Shown here: positions 49,954 to 58,051 of the stretch, one piece after another | Layout: each line of letters starts with the position of its first letter | Numbering within the stretch: position 1 is the stretch's first letter | Assembly (NCBI GenBank): GCA_030684575.1 | Contig: JAUXVD010000023.1 | Span: forward strand, 124,001 to 188,000 | Length of the DNA: 64,000 nucleotides | Direction: 5' to 3' | From: Nitrospirota bacterium | GTDB taxonomy: Bacteria > Nitrospirota > Nitrospiria > Nitrospirales > Nitrospiraceae | Translations under genes and position numbers: made by a program | Notes under the pieces: generated by a model | The model's database searches: none | What the model was told of the DNA's origin: nothing | Seen by the model: only the letters and a program-made list of their open reading frames with translations

Positions 49954-51480
49954 CTACTTGTCCTCTACCTGATCCTCAGCCTCATCTTCCTTGTTAGATC
50001 GGCCGCTCTCATCGAACGGCGTTCCTATCGTCCCGTTAAAGTACGCGGTGGCTTTCCGCAAGGCCTGACGGCCGATCTTCCTGCCCATCTTTCGAGCTTG
50101 AAGGTCGCCATCAATAAAGTGGATGCCCCCGAAGCGGCGTGAAATTCCTGCTTCATTTGCCGCATCACTGAACTTTTTCCACGACAGCGTGATGTCATTC
50201 GCCGGCACCAACCCTGGCTCAACGCGAGACGACCCTGCAGGGATCGTCACTGAGAAACCAAAATGATCGCTGCCAGTGAACCCCTTCAACACACGAGCCG
50301 CTGAGGTGCTAAAGATACTGTGGCCGGACACGTACTCCGCAAACGGAGGAGTGACGAAAGTCGTTGCTTGATAGGGCTGCCATGCCGCACCGTCAATCAG
50401 GCGCGTACCCAACCCAGGCCCCGCCCAGGCCTTTACTTGTTGTCCGGCAAAAAGGAAATGAATCGCCGATACCGGCCTGACATAGTCAAACACCCGCTTC
50501 GCATGCCACGACGACACACTCGCATCGAGGACGGCGTTTGTCATGGCGAAGAACATCTTCACATCCTGATCCAAGGTGTGGTGATCGCGACGGGACACAA
50601 ACTGCGCACACAATGCCCAATGGCCAGGAGGCAGTTCTGAGCTAGGTCCGTCCGCCCAATATTCGGCAATGACCTTCTCACGGTCCGTCAAGTTCGCGCT
50701 GTAGGCGAGTACCTGTTTGGCCTGCTTGAGGTATTGCGCCGACTCTTGGGGGTAGAAATTGGGGTCTTTGGGAGAGAACTGATCTGCCGATCGCAGCGCG
50801 AACGGCACGACCTTCCCCCAATGTGGCGCAATGAACTTTTGCGTCACAAATCCTCCCTGCCCATTGCTGATTCGCAATGGCTGCCATCGATTGGGATCGT
50901 TGATGTGATCAGGATCGTTCACAGGCACATATCCCGTGTAATCGGCATAGGGGCCCGGCGCCAGATCGCCCAATTGGTTGGACCCATCATGATGACGGAA
51001 GGCCAACACCGCTTGGCAGGCTACATTTCCAACCCCCGAAGCCGTGTGTGTATCTGTCGATCGGTCAGTCGGATCGAACCCCATCTCCGCCATCACGAGG
51101 TCGAATTTGGCCTGCTCGGTTGGGAACAGATCGACGAGGGCCCGATAGGCAGCAAAGCTCACCGCTTTTTTCTTGTTGGCTTCGGTACGTTCTGCAACCG
51201 GCTGGCGAAGTGTCTTTCCGAGTTGCGTGCCAACAGCCAGGGCGTCGTAGGGAGCCCAAGCGTCATAGATACAGGTGTGTGTCACGGCGAGCATCCGCGC
51301 CACGATCGGCGGTCCCGGATGCGTATCGCGAATTGCCTGCAGCGTCACATCGTTCCATCTGACGATCACCGTATCCGCAGCCTGTGCCGCGGCATCTGCA
51401 GCTTGCGCCACGGACATCGACCCGAGGGCCCATAAACCCGCACTGAATATGGCAACGACTTGATACGACCATTTCCTCAT
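49954..51480 (-). CDS. Vanadium-dependent haloperoxidase (PAP2-superfamily)
   Basis: 508 residues from MRKWSYQVVAIFS, a signal peptide start (an ATG five codons earlier is possible). The vanadate site motifs are visible: RVFDYVRPVSAIHF, PPFAEYVSGHSIFSTSAARVL (the PSGH-type motif with catalytic His) and GISRRFGGIHFIDGDLQARKMGRKIG (His/Arg contacts). This layout fits bacterial vanadium-dependent haloperoxidases, which oxidise halides with hydrogen peroxide, and the related PAP2 acid phosphatases. Export to the periplasm is predicted. An animal-type peroxidase gene lies about 3.7 kb away. Halide or phosphatase preference is unclear. Confidence 0.87.
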   Translation of the reverse strand: MRKWSYQVVAIFSAGLWALGSMSVAQAADAAAQAADTVIVRWNDVTLQAIRDTHPGPPIVARMLAVTHTCIYDAWAPYDALAVGTQLGKTLRQPVAERTEANKKKAVSFAAYRALVDLFPTEQAKFDLVMAEMGFDPTDRSTDTHTASGVGNVACQAVLAFRHHDGSNQLGDLAPGPYADYTGYVPVNDPDHINDPNRWQPLRISNGQGGFVTQKFIAPHWGKVVPFALRSADQFSPKDPNFYPQESAQYLKQAKQVLAYSANLTDREKVIAEYWADGPSSELPPGHWALCAQFVSRRDHHTLDQDVKMFFAMTNAVLDASVSSWHAKRVFDYVRPVSAIHFLFAGQQVKAWAGPGLGTRLIDGAAWQPYQATTFVTPPFAEYVSGHSIFSTSAARVLKGFTGSDHFGFSVTIPAGSSRVEPGLVPANDITLSWKKFSDAANEAGISRRFGGIHFIDGDLQARKMGRKIGRQALRKATAYFNGTIGTPFDESGRSNKEDEAEDQVEDK

Positions 51481-51610
51481 GTGCCATCCCTTCATGAAAA
51501 CTATAAATAACAGGGGTCACATCAGCGAAATCCATGCGCAACGAGCACGAAAATATCGCAATGCCCATGCCACTCATAGCGAAATACTGATTGCTATAAC
51601 AGGTGAGAAA

Positions 51611-51718
51611 GCAACAACTGTGCCTCTCGATGATTCAGTAAACGTTGAGCAACATCAGTCACCTGGCTCTCCACCCCGTGATGCCGGTATGTAGGAATAT
51701 GTAGAAGAGGGGAGTCAG
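51611..51718. repeat. Duplicated upstream segment, copy S1
   Basis: 108 bases that align without gaps to 52600-52707 at roughly 70% identity by hand count (shared CAACATCAGT, GTATGTAGGAA, GAGTCAG). On the minus strand it contains a direct repeat CTACA-N7-CTACA-like pair (CTACATATTCCTACATACC) ahead of the haloperoxidase gene. The gene-free gap 51481-52025 also holds an mlaC relic and B/C repeats. Confidence 0.7.
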
Positions 51719-51729
51719 CCTACACTGAC

Positions 51730-51799
51730 AATGCGGAGGTGAAGCAGTAGAACCGCTTCGTGGAACGACGCCAACTGATCAATCTGGTGGTTCGAGCGT
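51730..51799 (+). pseudogene. mlaC relic (about 70 bp fragment)
   Basis: AATGCGGAGGTGAAGCAG...GGAACGACGCCAACTGATC matches the mlaC gene interior (from about 53329: AATGCGGAGGTGAAACAG...GGAACGACGTCACATGATC). Translated it reads D-N-A-E-V-K-Q then a TAG stop. It directly follows segment S1, whose sister S2 lies upstream of intact mlaC, so this is what is left of a duplicated block. Confidence 0.7.
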
Positions 51800-51837
51800 A
51801 CTTGCCATCTCCCAGGGATGATGGCGGATTTATCTAG

Positions 51838-51957
51838 CCTGTTTCGTGGGTCTGGTTGTTATGGTTGATCTCGTTTGTTTGGTTGTTGAACCAGAGAAAC
51901 CTGCCGTGCTCGTGACGCGAGCACAGAAGATCATCAGCCTCCATCCCGTAGTTCGTC
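51838..51957. repeat. Adjacent family C and family B repeats
   Basis: A short family C palindrome (GGTCTGGTTGTTATGGTTGATC ... TTGAACCAGAGAAACC, 51848-51902) is joined to a family B end (GCTCGTGACGCGAGCACAGAAGATCATCAGCCTCCATCCC, 51908-51947). This is the reverse-complement order of the B-C junctions at 40803 and 41741. Confidence 0.65.
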
Positions 51958-52025
51958 GCTCACGAGACAGGCTTCACGAGAAACGGGACGTCGTAGGGGC
52001 GCTGCTGTGGGTAGGGAACGATGGA

Positions 52026-52529
52026 TCAGTGAACGAGTTCGTCTGTCTCAACGTTGTGCGCGAGCTGCTTGTAGTCCGATTCCCGTTCCGCAAGGCGGAG
52101 GCCTGCGTTGTTGTGCCGGATGGCCTGGCTGGGTATCCCGTTGCTGTGCTGGGAGGATTCTTCGGCCTTAGGGCTGTGGCCCATGTCTGCGAAGCCTTTG
52201 AAATAGGCTCCGTCTTCGATTGAGAAGGCCGGGGTATGGACGTCGCCGATCTGCACGGCGGTCTTGAGAAGTTGGACTTTGTCGACCGCGGCCACGGTGC
52301 CTTGAATCTTCCCGCTGCTGAGTAACGTGCCGACCGAGACGGTCCCCCGGATCTCCGCATGTTCGCCGACGACGAGCACTCCCGTGGTGTGAATCTCGCC
52401 TTCCACGCATCCGTCGAGTTGGACGGTGCCTTCAAAATAGACAATGCCTTTGAACGTGACGTCTTTGCCCAGGACGGTAAAATTCTCGGCATCGCTCTGC
52501 TTATTCTTCGGTTTCTTGGTGTCCCACAT
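52026..52529 (-). CDS. Bactofilin family cytoskeletal protein
   Basis: 167 residues. The central beta-helix domain (about residues 18-120) has the short-strand repeats of bactofilins: TVLGKDVTFKGIVYFEGTVQLDGCVEGEI, LVVGEHAEIRGTVSVGTLLSSGKIQGTVAAVDKVQL, GDVHTPAFSIEDGAYFKG. Bactofilins polymerise without nucleotide, often near the membrane, and help cell shape or peptidoglycan enzyme placement. No M23 peptidase gene is adjacent as is common. The C-terminal tail is polar. Confidence 0.9.
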   Translation of the reverse strand: MWDTKKPKNKQSDAENFTVLGKDVTFKGIVYFEGTVQLDGCVEGEIHTTGVLVVGEHAEIRGTVSVGTLLSSGKIQGTVAAVDKVQLLKTAVQIGDVHTPAFSIEDGAYFKGFADMGHSPKAEESSQHSNGIPSQAIRHNNAGLRLAERESDYKQLAHNVETDELVH

Positions 52530-52599
52530 GGTGATGCTCCTTGATGATTTCGAATGACGGCTTGTGACGGATATCGGATATGTAATACGGACTGAATGA

Positions 52600-52707
52600 G
52601 CAACAGTCGTGCCTTCAGCCGATTCGAAAAATCTTCAACAACATCAGTGGTCTGACTCGTCCCAGCGCGAGGTCTGTATGTAGGAACCTGTAGGGGAGGA
52701 GAGTCAG
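52600..52707. repeat. Duplicated upstream segment, copy S2
   Basis: Sister of 51611-51718. Its minus strand has CTACAGGTTCCTACATAC (two CTACA units 10 bases apart) ahead of the bactofilin gene, and its plus strand lies upstream of mlaC. It could hold an operator shared by the haloperoxidase and bactofilin genes, or be a duplication scar. Confidence 0.65.
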
Positions 52708-52752
52708 TTCGCAGGCAAGAGGCTGGTGTGGAGCAGGCGATAGCGTTTCTTC

Positions 52753-53136
52753 TTAGGCCAGCTTTGAGGTCACAATGTGTGACCGTAAACCGTTCATTAC
52801 GTCTTTCACGATCTGTGGGCCTAGTTCCATTGACGCGAGATCTGCTGGCCTGGCCAAACGGAGAAACCATGGAAACCAGCTCTCTATTTCCTCCAGACAC
52901 TGAAGCGTTTGGGCGACAGCAAGGTTCGTTTGTGCGCCTTCTGCCACAGTGCCCAATAGCCCCCAGTACCTGTCTTTAGTAAGGTGCTCCTCTCGGCTAG
53001 CTCTATGTGCATGGCTTTGTTGGTCTTTTCCCATTCTGACCAGGGAGACTTCTCGGTGTAGCTGTCCAGCATAGGTCTTGCTGTATGTCACTGGGCAGAG
53101 ACTGGTACATGCCGACAGGATTGAGGAGGGCATCAC
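52753..53136 (-). CDS. Possible small protein or gene remnant
   Basis: An open frame of up to 127 codons; the part from about residue 50 on (GLLGTVAEGAQTNLAVAQTLQCLEEIESWFPWFLRLARPADLASMELGP) looks protein-like, but no good ribosome-binding site precedes any ATG, and a different frame on the same strand (start near 53072) also looks protein-like in its first 40 codons. This could be a frameshifted remnant. No family recognised. Confidence 0.3.
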   Translation of the reverse strand: MMPSSILSACTSLCPVTYSKTYAGQLHREVSLVRMGKDQQSHAHRASREEHLTKDRYWGLLGTVAEGAQTNLAVAQTLQCLEEIESWFPWFLRLARPADLASMELGPQIVKDVMNGLRSHIVTSKLA

Positions 53137-53823
53137 ATGGAACAGATATTAGACACAGCCGTCAGTCAGGGTTCTCGCAGTGTCGAATCGAGCAAGGGCT
53201 TAGGGTGGGCGGCGATCACCGGGATAGTGGCGCTCCTGACGCTGCCCTGCACTGGTGCGTTGGCTGCTGAGCTGACCCCGACGGAATCGGTGAAGAGCAC
53301 GATCGCTGAAGTGGTTCGTATCCTCGATAATGCGGAGGTGAAACAGCCAAGCCGCTCCTTGGAACGACGTCACATGATCGAGCAGGTGGTGCGGGATCGT
53401 GTGAGTTATGAAGACATGGCGAAACGAGCGCTGGGGGTACCCTGGACAGACTTGACGGATAATGAACGGCGTGAATTCGTCGATCTCTTCGTGCAACTGC
53501 TCCGAGACACGTTTGCCGGCAGGATCGATTCGTATGCGGGCGAGCAGGTGGTCTATCTGTCCGAACAGCGCGAGGAGCAGTTCGCCGAAGTGAAGACGCG
53601 GTTGGCGGGACACAAGATGGATACGCTCCTCGATTTCCGGTTGGCGAACCGGTTCGGCAATTGGCTCGTCTACGATGTGGTCATCGATGGGGCGAGCATT
53701 GTTGGAAATTACCATGCGCAGTTCACCAGCATTATCCGCGACCTCACCTATGCCGGGTTGGTGAAACGGATGAAAGAGAAGACACTCGTCGCCAAAGCGT
53801 TTGAAGTGACCGCGGCGCACTAG
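53137..53823 (+). CDS. mlaC: MlaC/Ttg2D-family periplasmic phospholipid-binding protein
   Basis: 228 residues with GAGGAGGG before the ATG. A hydrophobic export segment (about residues 22-45, GWAAITGIVALLTLPCTGALAAE) precedes the MlaC domain: LTPTESVKSTIAEVVRILD, RDRVSYEDMAKRALGVPWTDLTDNERREFVDLFVQLLRDTF, and NWLVYDVVIDGASIVGNYHAQFTSIIRDLTYAGLVKRMKEK. MlaC ferries phospholipid between the outer membrane and the MlaFEDB ABC complex. No mlaE, mlaF, mlaD or mlaB is near, so it is an orphan copy. The relic at 51.7 kb shows that it was once duplicated. Confidence 0.88.
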   Translation: MEQILDTAVSQGSRSVESSKGLGWAAITGIVALLTLPCTGALAAELTPTESVKSTIAEVVRILDNAEVKQPSRSLERRHMIEQVVRDRVSYEDMAKRALGVPWTDLTDNERREFVDLFVQLLRDTFAGRIDSYAGEQVVYLSEQREEQFAEVKTRLAGHKMDTLLDFRLANRFGNWLVYDVVIDGASIVGNYHAQFTSIIRDLTYAGLVKRMKEKTLVAKAFEVTAAH

Positions 53824-53891
53824 TCGATAGAGGTCCGATCTGAACCTACGTCTTTCCCCCCATCACTCCTTGCGTGCTTGTACTTCCACAA

Positions 53892-53988
53892 GGGATGGGG
53901 GTTGATTGATCTTTCACTGCGCGCGTCGAACGAGCACATTCTTATCGTGCGCGTTCCGCGAGCACAGAAGATCATCAGCCTCCATCCC
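53892..53988. repeat. Family B repeat, fullest copy with terminal inverted repeats
   Basis: Left end GGGATGGGGGTTGATTGATC pairs with the complement of the right end GATCATCAGCCTCCATCCC; the core has GCGCGTCGAACGAGCACATTC and GTGCGCGTTCCGCGAGCACAGA. This is the reference copy for family B in the window. Confidence 0.8.
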
Positions 53989-54068
53989 ATCCCCCCCCCA
54001 TTTCGTAGGATAGCGGTTCGTTCTGCCATGCTCGTATCCTGTGCCCTATGGCCGACAGGAACCAACCC

Positions 54069-54500
54069 ATGGCATGGCGAACGATTCTCCGAGGAGTCGC
54101 CATTGTGTATGGCACCACCTTTGTGGCGGGGCTGGTGTTTGCCTTCAACGGGATCACGCCCCAGACCGATCACATTGGTTTCCCTCTGCTCGCGCTGCTC
54201 ACAGGGGCGGTTGGTGTGGCGATCGCCCTCAGGGTCGCTGACACGACGAAGCTGTCGTATCTCCTGGCCATTGGAGTCGGTGTCTGGCTGCTCAATTTGA
54301 CCAGTGTCTTGCTCGACGCACAGTCCTTGAGCAGTTGGGTCAATAGCAGTGGCTTCATCGCGACGACGGTCATCCTCGGCCGACTCTTGCTCGGCGTCAG
54401 CCTGGAAACTGTCCCAACTCCCACCCTCTCCTATTCACCCATTAGCCGGAAGAGCGACTCAGACTTGCGGAAGCGCCGGACAAGGTTCTCTCGCTTCTAG
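54069..54500 (+). CDS. Small integral membrane protein, unknown
   Basis: 143 residues from an ATG after an AGGA box (an ATG seven codons earlier is possible). Four predicted transmembrane helices: ILRGVAIVYGTTFVAGLVFAF, FPLLALLTGAVGVAIAL, LSYLLAIGVGVWLLNLTSVLL, FIATTVILGRLLLGVSL. The tail is basic and Ser-rich. No family recognised; it resembles other small four-helix proteins of unknown role. Confidence 0.65.
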   Translation: MAWRTILRGVAIVYGTTFVAGLVFAFNGITPQTDHIGFPLLALLTGAVGVAIALRVADTTKLSYLLAIGVGVWLLNLTSVLLDAQSLSSWVNSSGFIATTVILGRLLLGVSLETVPTPTLSYSPISRKSDSDLRKRRTRFSRF

Positions 54501-54633
54501 CAGGGCGCCTCCTCGCACCTTGAGTTCTAACTCCACGTGCAACATGACACGCCCGGATGGGCTGCGTTGTTGCCACGCGAGCGAGATCCTCTAGATACCA
54601 GAGTGCCGAAAGAACGAGAAACCTTTAGTCTGG

Positions 54634-54838
54634 GGCTGGCCCGCGGCCACTCGTACCGTACCCGACCACTGGGAAGGCGACCTGATCAAGGTGGCCCGTA
54701 ATGGCTTGGCTCGTCGGCACCCTGGCAGAGCGGACCACCTGCCTGGTCATCCTGGCCAGAATAACCGGAACGGATGCGCGGAGTGCCCGCGCTGCTGCGC
54801 CATCATTCACCCGTTGCACTTGGAACGTGAAACCACTC
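54634..54838 (+). pseudogene. IS30-family transposase relic
   Basis: Two frames on the plus strand give pieces of an IS30-type DDE transposase: PDHWEGDLIKV (the HWEGDLI motif around the first Asp) and, after a +1 shift, WLVGTLAERTTCLVILARITGTDARSARAA (the IGTLVERTTR...LLARM stretch). No start, second or third catalytic residue, or inverted repeats remain. The rest of the 54501-55155 gap has no recognisable gene. Confidence 0.75.
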
Positions 54839-55155
54839 GCCCAAACATGTTGCACTTGGTGTTTGTGTGCAGCCTAGTTATATCGATGGATGCCTCGTTT
54901 TTCTCCTGCAGTTCTCTGCCTACAGTCATTCATGTCCTGGATTAGTCCCTTGACTGACATGAAGGGGTTGGATTACGTAGGTCTATGAAAAACAACGAGC
55001 GGTAGTTTTGCCTTCGCAAGAGCCTACGCGGCATGCCAGTTGCTCATCTGTTGCTCAATAATAGCGAGAACAACTATTTGAATCCTAAACCGTCCTGCTC
55101 TCTGAGATTGCCGCTGCGGTTGAGTGGGGGGTAGAGGGACTACATGGAGGGTCTG

Positions 55156-56820
55156 ATGTCACGAAGGACACGCGCACTCATTTCGATGGGTGCTTTGGGG
55201 ATGATCTCCTGTTCGGCGTTGTTTGCCGTTCCAGGGGTTGCGGTTTCAGGTGATGAGCGGAGGGATGTCCGTGGAGATGGGGGGAACAATGTCCATGTGA
55301 CGGCTCCTGTAAAATTATCGAGGCCGGACGATGTCTATGTGCGAATGTTCTCCGGATTGCCGGCCTTCGCTCCTGCATCCGATGAGATGCGCGAGCGGGC
55401 GAAGCAGCTGGGGGCAAAGGGCGGGTTGCTGGACCCATCGGATCTTCTGACGGACCCGATCCAGTCGATCTTGAATCCCGCGGTGTTCAGTCCCAACAAT
55501 CCGGATAATCCCAACATGACGGCCGGCATGACTTTCATCGGGCAATTCCTCGATCACGATATCACGTTGGATTTGAAGTCTCCGTTGCTGCAACCAACCG
55601 ATCCGCGGCGGACGACGAACTTCCGCACGGCGGCGTTCGATCTCGACAGCCTCTATGGGGACGGGCCGAAGGATTCGCCCCAGCTGTACGATCAACGTTC
55701 CGTTGATATCAAGTTTCGCGTGGAGGTTATCCCTGGGTCGGAGGCGGTCTCCCGTAAGGGGGCCGTGCGTTATGACCTGCCGCGCGATGCCAATAATAAT
55801 GCCATTATCGGCGACAGCCGGAACGATGAACACGTGATCCTCAGCCAGTTTCATCTGGCGATGCTGCGGTTTCATAACGCGGTGGTCGACCACCTGCGCG
55901 CCAAGCCAGCCCTTGCCGGGGCCTCGCCCGAACGTATCTTTGACATGGCGCAGCGCCTCGTCCGGTGGCACTATCAATGGATTGTGTTGAACGAGTTTCT
56001 GCCAGTGACCATTGGGCAGGAACGTGTGACAGATATTCTCCGGAAGGGCCCGCGTTTCTATAACGTGGATGACACGGTCTCATCTCAGCGCTTTCGGAAT
56101 ACACGCCGAGATATCATGATCCCCATCGAGTTTGCTGTTGCCGCCTATCGATTCGGCCATTCGCAGGTGCGACCGAGTTATCGCCTGAACTTCGGTTCGG
56201 ACAGCGGCGCGCCATTTTTTGCGTTCATCTTCGACGATTCCATCGACCCGAACGAGCTTGACCCCAATGACCTTCGAGGCGGAAAACGGGCTCCACGCCG
56301 ATTTGTCGATTGGCAGACCTTCTTCAACTTCGGTGATGGAAACTTCAGGCCGAACAAGAAGATCGATACCAAGCTGTCCACGGTCCTCATGCAGTTGCCT
56401 GGCTCCCGTGGGCCCGCGCCTGGCCTGCCGTCAGACGGGGTGCAATCGCTGGCCTCCCGTAATCTGATGCGGCACGTCAATTTCGGTATCCCCTCGGGCC
56501 AGGCGATTGCGAGGGTCTTGGGTGTGCCGGCTCTGTCCCCGGCACAGCTCGCGGACGTGCAGCCATTTGGCATGGACCGAAGCACGCCGCTCTGGTACTA
56601 CATTTTGAAGGAGGCGGAAGTCATGGAAGGTGGGCTTCGTCTCGGACCGGTCGGGGGACAGATTGTCGGAGAGGTCTTCGTGGGGCTGCTCAAAGCCGAT
56701 CGCACCTCCTACCTGGCGACGGAGCGGGATTGGAAGCCGGTGTTGCCATCCGCCACACCGGGAGAGTTTCACATCACAGACTTGCTCACATTTGCCGGCG
56801 TGGTTCCGCCGCTGAACTAG
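55156..56820 (+). CDS. Animal-type (heme) peroxidase, exported
   Basis: 554 residues from an ATG five bases after GGAGG. An export signal (RTRALISMGALGMISCSALFAVPGVAV) precedes the peroxidase domain. The distal His motif GQFLDHDITLD (His about residue 134) and the proximal His motif AAYRFGHSQVRPSY (around residue 335) match the animal haem peroxidase superfamily (peroxidockerin/myeloperoxidase-like), as do FNEFLP-like VLNEFLPVTIG and NDEHVILSQFHLAMLRFHN. The enzyme uses hydrogen peroxide to oxidise halides or organic substrates. It shares its locus with a vanadium haloperoxidase. Confidence 0.9.
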   Translation: MSRRTRALISMGALGMISCSALFAVPGVAVSGDERRDVRGDGGNNVHVTAPVKLSRPDDVYVRMFSGLPAFAPASDEMRERAKQLGAKGGLLDPSDLLTDPIQSILNPAVFSPNNPDNPNMTAGMTFIGQFLDHDITLDLKSPLLQPTDPRRTTNFRTAAFDLDSLYGDGPKDSPQLYDQRSVDIKFRVEVIPGSEAVSRKGAVRYDLPRDANNNAIIGDSRNDEHVILSQFHLAMLRFHNAVVDHLRAKPALAGASPERIFDMAQRLVRWHYQWIVLNEFLPVTIGQERVTDILRKGPRFYNVDDTVSSQRFRNTRRDIMIPIEFAVAAYRFGHSQVRPSYRLNFGSDSGAPFFAFIFDDSIDPNELDPNDLRGGKRAPRRFVDWQTFFNFGDGNFRPNKKIDTKLSTVLMQLPGSRGPAPGLPSDGVQSLASRNLMRHVNFGIPSGQAIARVLGVPALSPAQLADVQPFGMDRSTPLWYYILKEAEVMEGGLRLGPVGGQIVGEVFVGLLKADRTSYLATERDWKPVLPSATPGEFHITDLLTFAGVVPPLN

Positions 56821-56866
56821 CTCACGAATCCCTGACCTGAGTGCGTTCTAGGGTGCCGCAGATATT

Positions 56867-56893
56867 GGGGGCCGGTCGCAACGACCGGCCCCC
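56867..56893. terminator. Perfect 12-bp GC hairpin after the peroxidase gene
   Basis: GGGGGCCGGTCG and CGACCGGCCCCC pair without mismatch around a CAA loop, 46 bases after the stop. There is no following T-run on the plus strand, so it may act as a bidirectional or Rho-assisted end, or as an RNA stabiliser. Confidence 0.5.
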
Positions 56894-57046
56894 GTCGTGG
56901 GACGGTTCGGCCCTCTTTTCAGTCTTACAGACTGACAGGTTGATGCGTGTGGTTCAGGAGTGATCGATTGCTTCTCCTGCTGTCGGTGGGCTTACTCAGT
57001 CTACTGAGTGATATGACCCCGACATTTCTCATCATCAGTATTTCCG

Positions 57047-58051
57047 TTACTCGTGCACAGATGAATCGTTCTGCTCGGCCGGCTGTGGGCTTGCAGTGGC
57101 AGCATCGCTGGCCAGGCCGCGCTGGTCTTTGACGTAGACGCTGCCCTTCAGCGCCTTGGCGCGCTTCTTCAGTTCGGAAGCGATCTTACTCACATCTCCG
57201 GGATGTGTAATGGGACAGCGTTCGTTGGTCACGACGGCGATCGAGAGACTCATCATCGGAAATTGCTCTTTGTTGCCTCGCCGATCGATGGAATCGATAT
57301 AGCCCTTGAGGCGATCGTCACGGTCGTAGAAATCAGGGATCACCAGATCGAAGCGTTTGATGACGGTTTGGCAGATGGCGTCGATGCGGTCTGGCCGGCT
57401 CATGAACACAAAGTCGTCTCCCCCGACATGTCCGACAAATCCTTCTGCGCCGGCGAGTTCTCCCACCACCGTCGAGAGGATGCGGCAGGCGACGATGAGG
57501 ACTTCGTCTCCACGGCCATAGCCGTAGCGGTCGTTGAAGGATTTGAAATTGTCGATATCGACGTAGGCCAAGGCGAAGGGTTGACCGCTCTGAATTCTGG
57601 CGGTGGTTTCGAACAGGATGGTGGTATTGCCTGAAAGCCGGGTGAGGGGGTTGGCATCGAGCGAACGGGTCAGGCGGCTCAGGCAGAGGCGCACACGGTG
57701 CACCACGTCTTCAGGGCGATAGGGGATGGTGATGAAATCGTCGACTCCCAATTCACCCCAGTCGATATCGTTGAGTCGGCTGTCCCGGACGAAGAGGATC
57801 AACGGCAGTCGCCCGAGGAAGGCATCGTGCTTGAGGTTTCGCGTGAGTGTTTCCGCCGAATGGCCCCCGGCTCCTTCTGTCGCCAGGATGAGACAGGGAG
57901 GATCGTGCACGAGTTCGTGCAGCGCGAGGTCCGGGAGGTTTCCTTCCACGACTTGGAAGCCGGCTTTCTCCAAGGCCGAGGTTAAGGTGACGATAGGGGC
58001 AAGTTCATTGTGCAGGAGGAGAATGCGCCGTCCTGGTAGGGATGGGTTCAT
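57047..58051 (-). CDS. Response-regulator-like protein with degenerate GGDEF domain (diguanylate cyclase type)
   Basis: 334 residues. The N-terminal receiver-like domain (about residues 8-125; RRILLLHNELAPIVTLTSALEKAGFQVVEGNLPDLALHELVHDPPCLILATEG) lacks the usual phospho-acceptor context, since the LVDD-type acidic pair is not seen. The GGDEF domain (about 160-310) has AYVDIDNFKSFNDRYGYGRGDEVL and an active loop GGDDF; GGDDF loops can still be catalytic but are less common than GGDEF/GGEEF. It is the last gene of a three-gene signalling operon, overlapping the HDOD gene (ATGA). Output would be cyclic di-GMP. Confidence 0.87.
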   Translation of the reverse strand: MNPSLPGRRILLLHNELAPIVTLTSALEKAGFQVVEGNLPDLALHELVHDPPCLILATEGAGGHSAETLTRNLKHDAFLGRLPLILFVRDSRLNDIDWGELGVDDFITIPYRPEDVVHRVRLCLSRLTRSLDANPLTRLSGNTTILFETTARIQSGQPFALAYVDIDNFKSFNDRYGYGRGDEVLIVACRILSTVVGELAGAEGFVGHVGGDDFVFMSRPDRIDAICQTVIKRFDLVIPDFYDRDDRLKGYIDSIDRRGNKEQFPMMSLSIAVVTNERCPITHPGDVSKIASELKKRAKALKGSVYVKDQRGLASDAATASPQPAEQNDSSVHE

